Of a stretch of DNA of 6,102 nucleotides, positions 5,782 to 6,102 are shown one piece after another (the stretch's first letter is position 1; every line of letters starts with the position of its first letter). The notes below the pieces were generated by a model. That model was given only the letters and a program-made list of their open reading frames with translations, did not search any database and was not told where the DNA came from. This stretch comes from Prolixibacteraceae bacterium (GTDB lineage: Bacteria; Bacteroidota; Bacteroidia; Bacteroidales; Prolixibacteraceae): NCBI GenBank assembly GCA_016931875.1, contig JAFGDX010000271.1, positions 1 through 6,102 of the forward strand, written 5' to 3'. The position numbers were made by a program, and so were the translations under genes.

Positions 5782-6102
5782 TTATTCCGACTGATAATCC
5801 TTTGCCATTTTATTGATTTCATCCACCGATGGATTCCCGGAAAATACAGCCAGCCGGTATTTAAATGTAGCCGTTTTTCCCTTATCAATCGAGAGGTTCA
5901 TCTCTTCTTTTCCCTCCGAGAAAACCTTCTGTCCGAGTGTATTTGCTGCAAACAAACCATATCCGCGGGCATGCCAGTAGGTTGGATATCCGGGATTATC
6001 AGGATGGTCGAAAATAACGATGGCCACTTTTTCGCCGTTTACCTCGCCATACAACTTCATCCATTTTGCGCGGGTGGCCCACACATCATCGCCTTCAATT
6101 CC
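5782..6102 (-). CDS. DUF6807 / PmoA-like family protein (partial, C-terminal part)
   Basis: The last 106 residues of a larger protein whose frame is open through the right edge. No real start lies inside: the GTG at 6084 is an internal Val codon in GIEGDDVWATRAKW. The segment IFDHPDNPGYPTYWHARGYG (residues 30-49 as visible), followed by LFAANTLG, is the hallmark of the DUF6807 family, once called 'methane oxygenase PmoA'. Asp32, His33, Trp43, His44 and Arg46 are likely conserved. The rest is beta-rich and ends with DEINKMAKDYQSE. Members are common in Bacteroidetes and Planctomycetes near sugar-metabolism and oxidoreductase genes. Their function is not established, and the PmoA name does not imply methane oxidation. 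It is followed by a weak terminator-like hairpin and then the SpmAB gene on the same strand. Confidence 0.8.
   Translation of the reverse strand, partial: GIEGDDVWATRAKWMKLYGEVNGEKVAIVIFDHPDNPGYPTYWHARGYGLFAANTLGQKVFSEGKEEMNLSIDKGKTATFKYRLAVFSGNPSVDEINKMAKDYQSE

Noticed and set aside
5782..6084. Complete small gene starting at GTG 6084
   Set aside because: The frame stays open to the right edge and the codons before the GTG fit the DUF6807 domain, so this is the tail of a longer gene.
1..6102. Mobile element, CRISPR array, phage or defence island
   Set aside because: No transposase, integrase, repeat-spacer pattern, long terminal inverted repeats or defence gene families are visible; the genes look like ordinary chromosomal content.

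Overview
The window reads as chromosomal DNA of a non-sporulating Bacteroidota bacterium, most like the Marinilabiliales/Prolixibacteraceae group. This is inferred from moderate AT content, no Shine-Dalgarno motifs before the starts, three candidate promoters of the Bacteroidetes type (TTTG-like -33 box, 19-base spacer, TAnnTTTG-like -7 box), and gene families familiar from that phylum. No mobile element, CRISPR array, tRNA or rRNA is visible.

Layout. Minus strand 1-872: 5' part of a predicted lipoprotein with a GH43-like five-bladed propeller, cut by the left edge. Minus strand 1134-2479: a two-gene operon, a RIC/YtfE-like di-iron hemerythrin protein followed, with a 4-base ATGA overlap, by a LuxR/NarL-type regulator whose receiver-like domain has lost its phosphorylation residues and carries four clustered cysteines. 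A 180-base divergent region (2480-2659) separates this from a plus-strand run, 2660-4402: kdsA (Kdo-8-phosphate synthase, metal-dependent class), a DinB-superfamily protein and a Tat-exported Dabb-domain protein, with gaps of 8 and 4 bases. Convergent to it on the minus strand, 4469-5701, is a SpmA-SpmB fusion membrane protein. Minus strand 5782-6102 is the 3' part of a DUF6807 (PmoA-like) gene, cut by the right edge.

How they fit. The kdsA run joins an envelope (LPS core) gene with two small accessory proteins of unknown substrate. The truncated genes at the two ends suggest carbohydrate use, but belong to separate units. The most interesting item is the hemerythrin/LuxR pair: all six di-iron ligands are intact in one partner, while the other has a phosphorylation-dead, cysteine-bearing sensor-like domain. 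A one-component redox, O2 or NO response unit is a reasonable hypothesis, not something the sequence proves.
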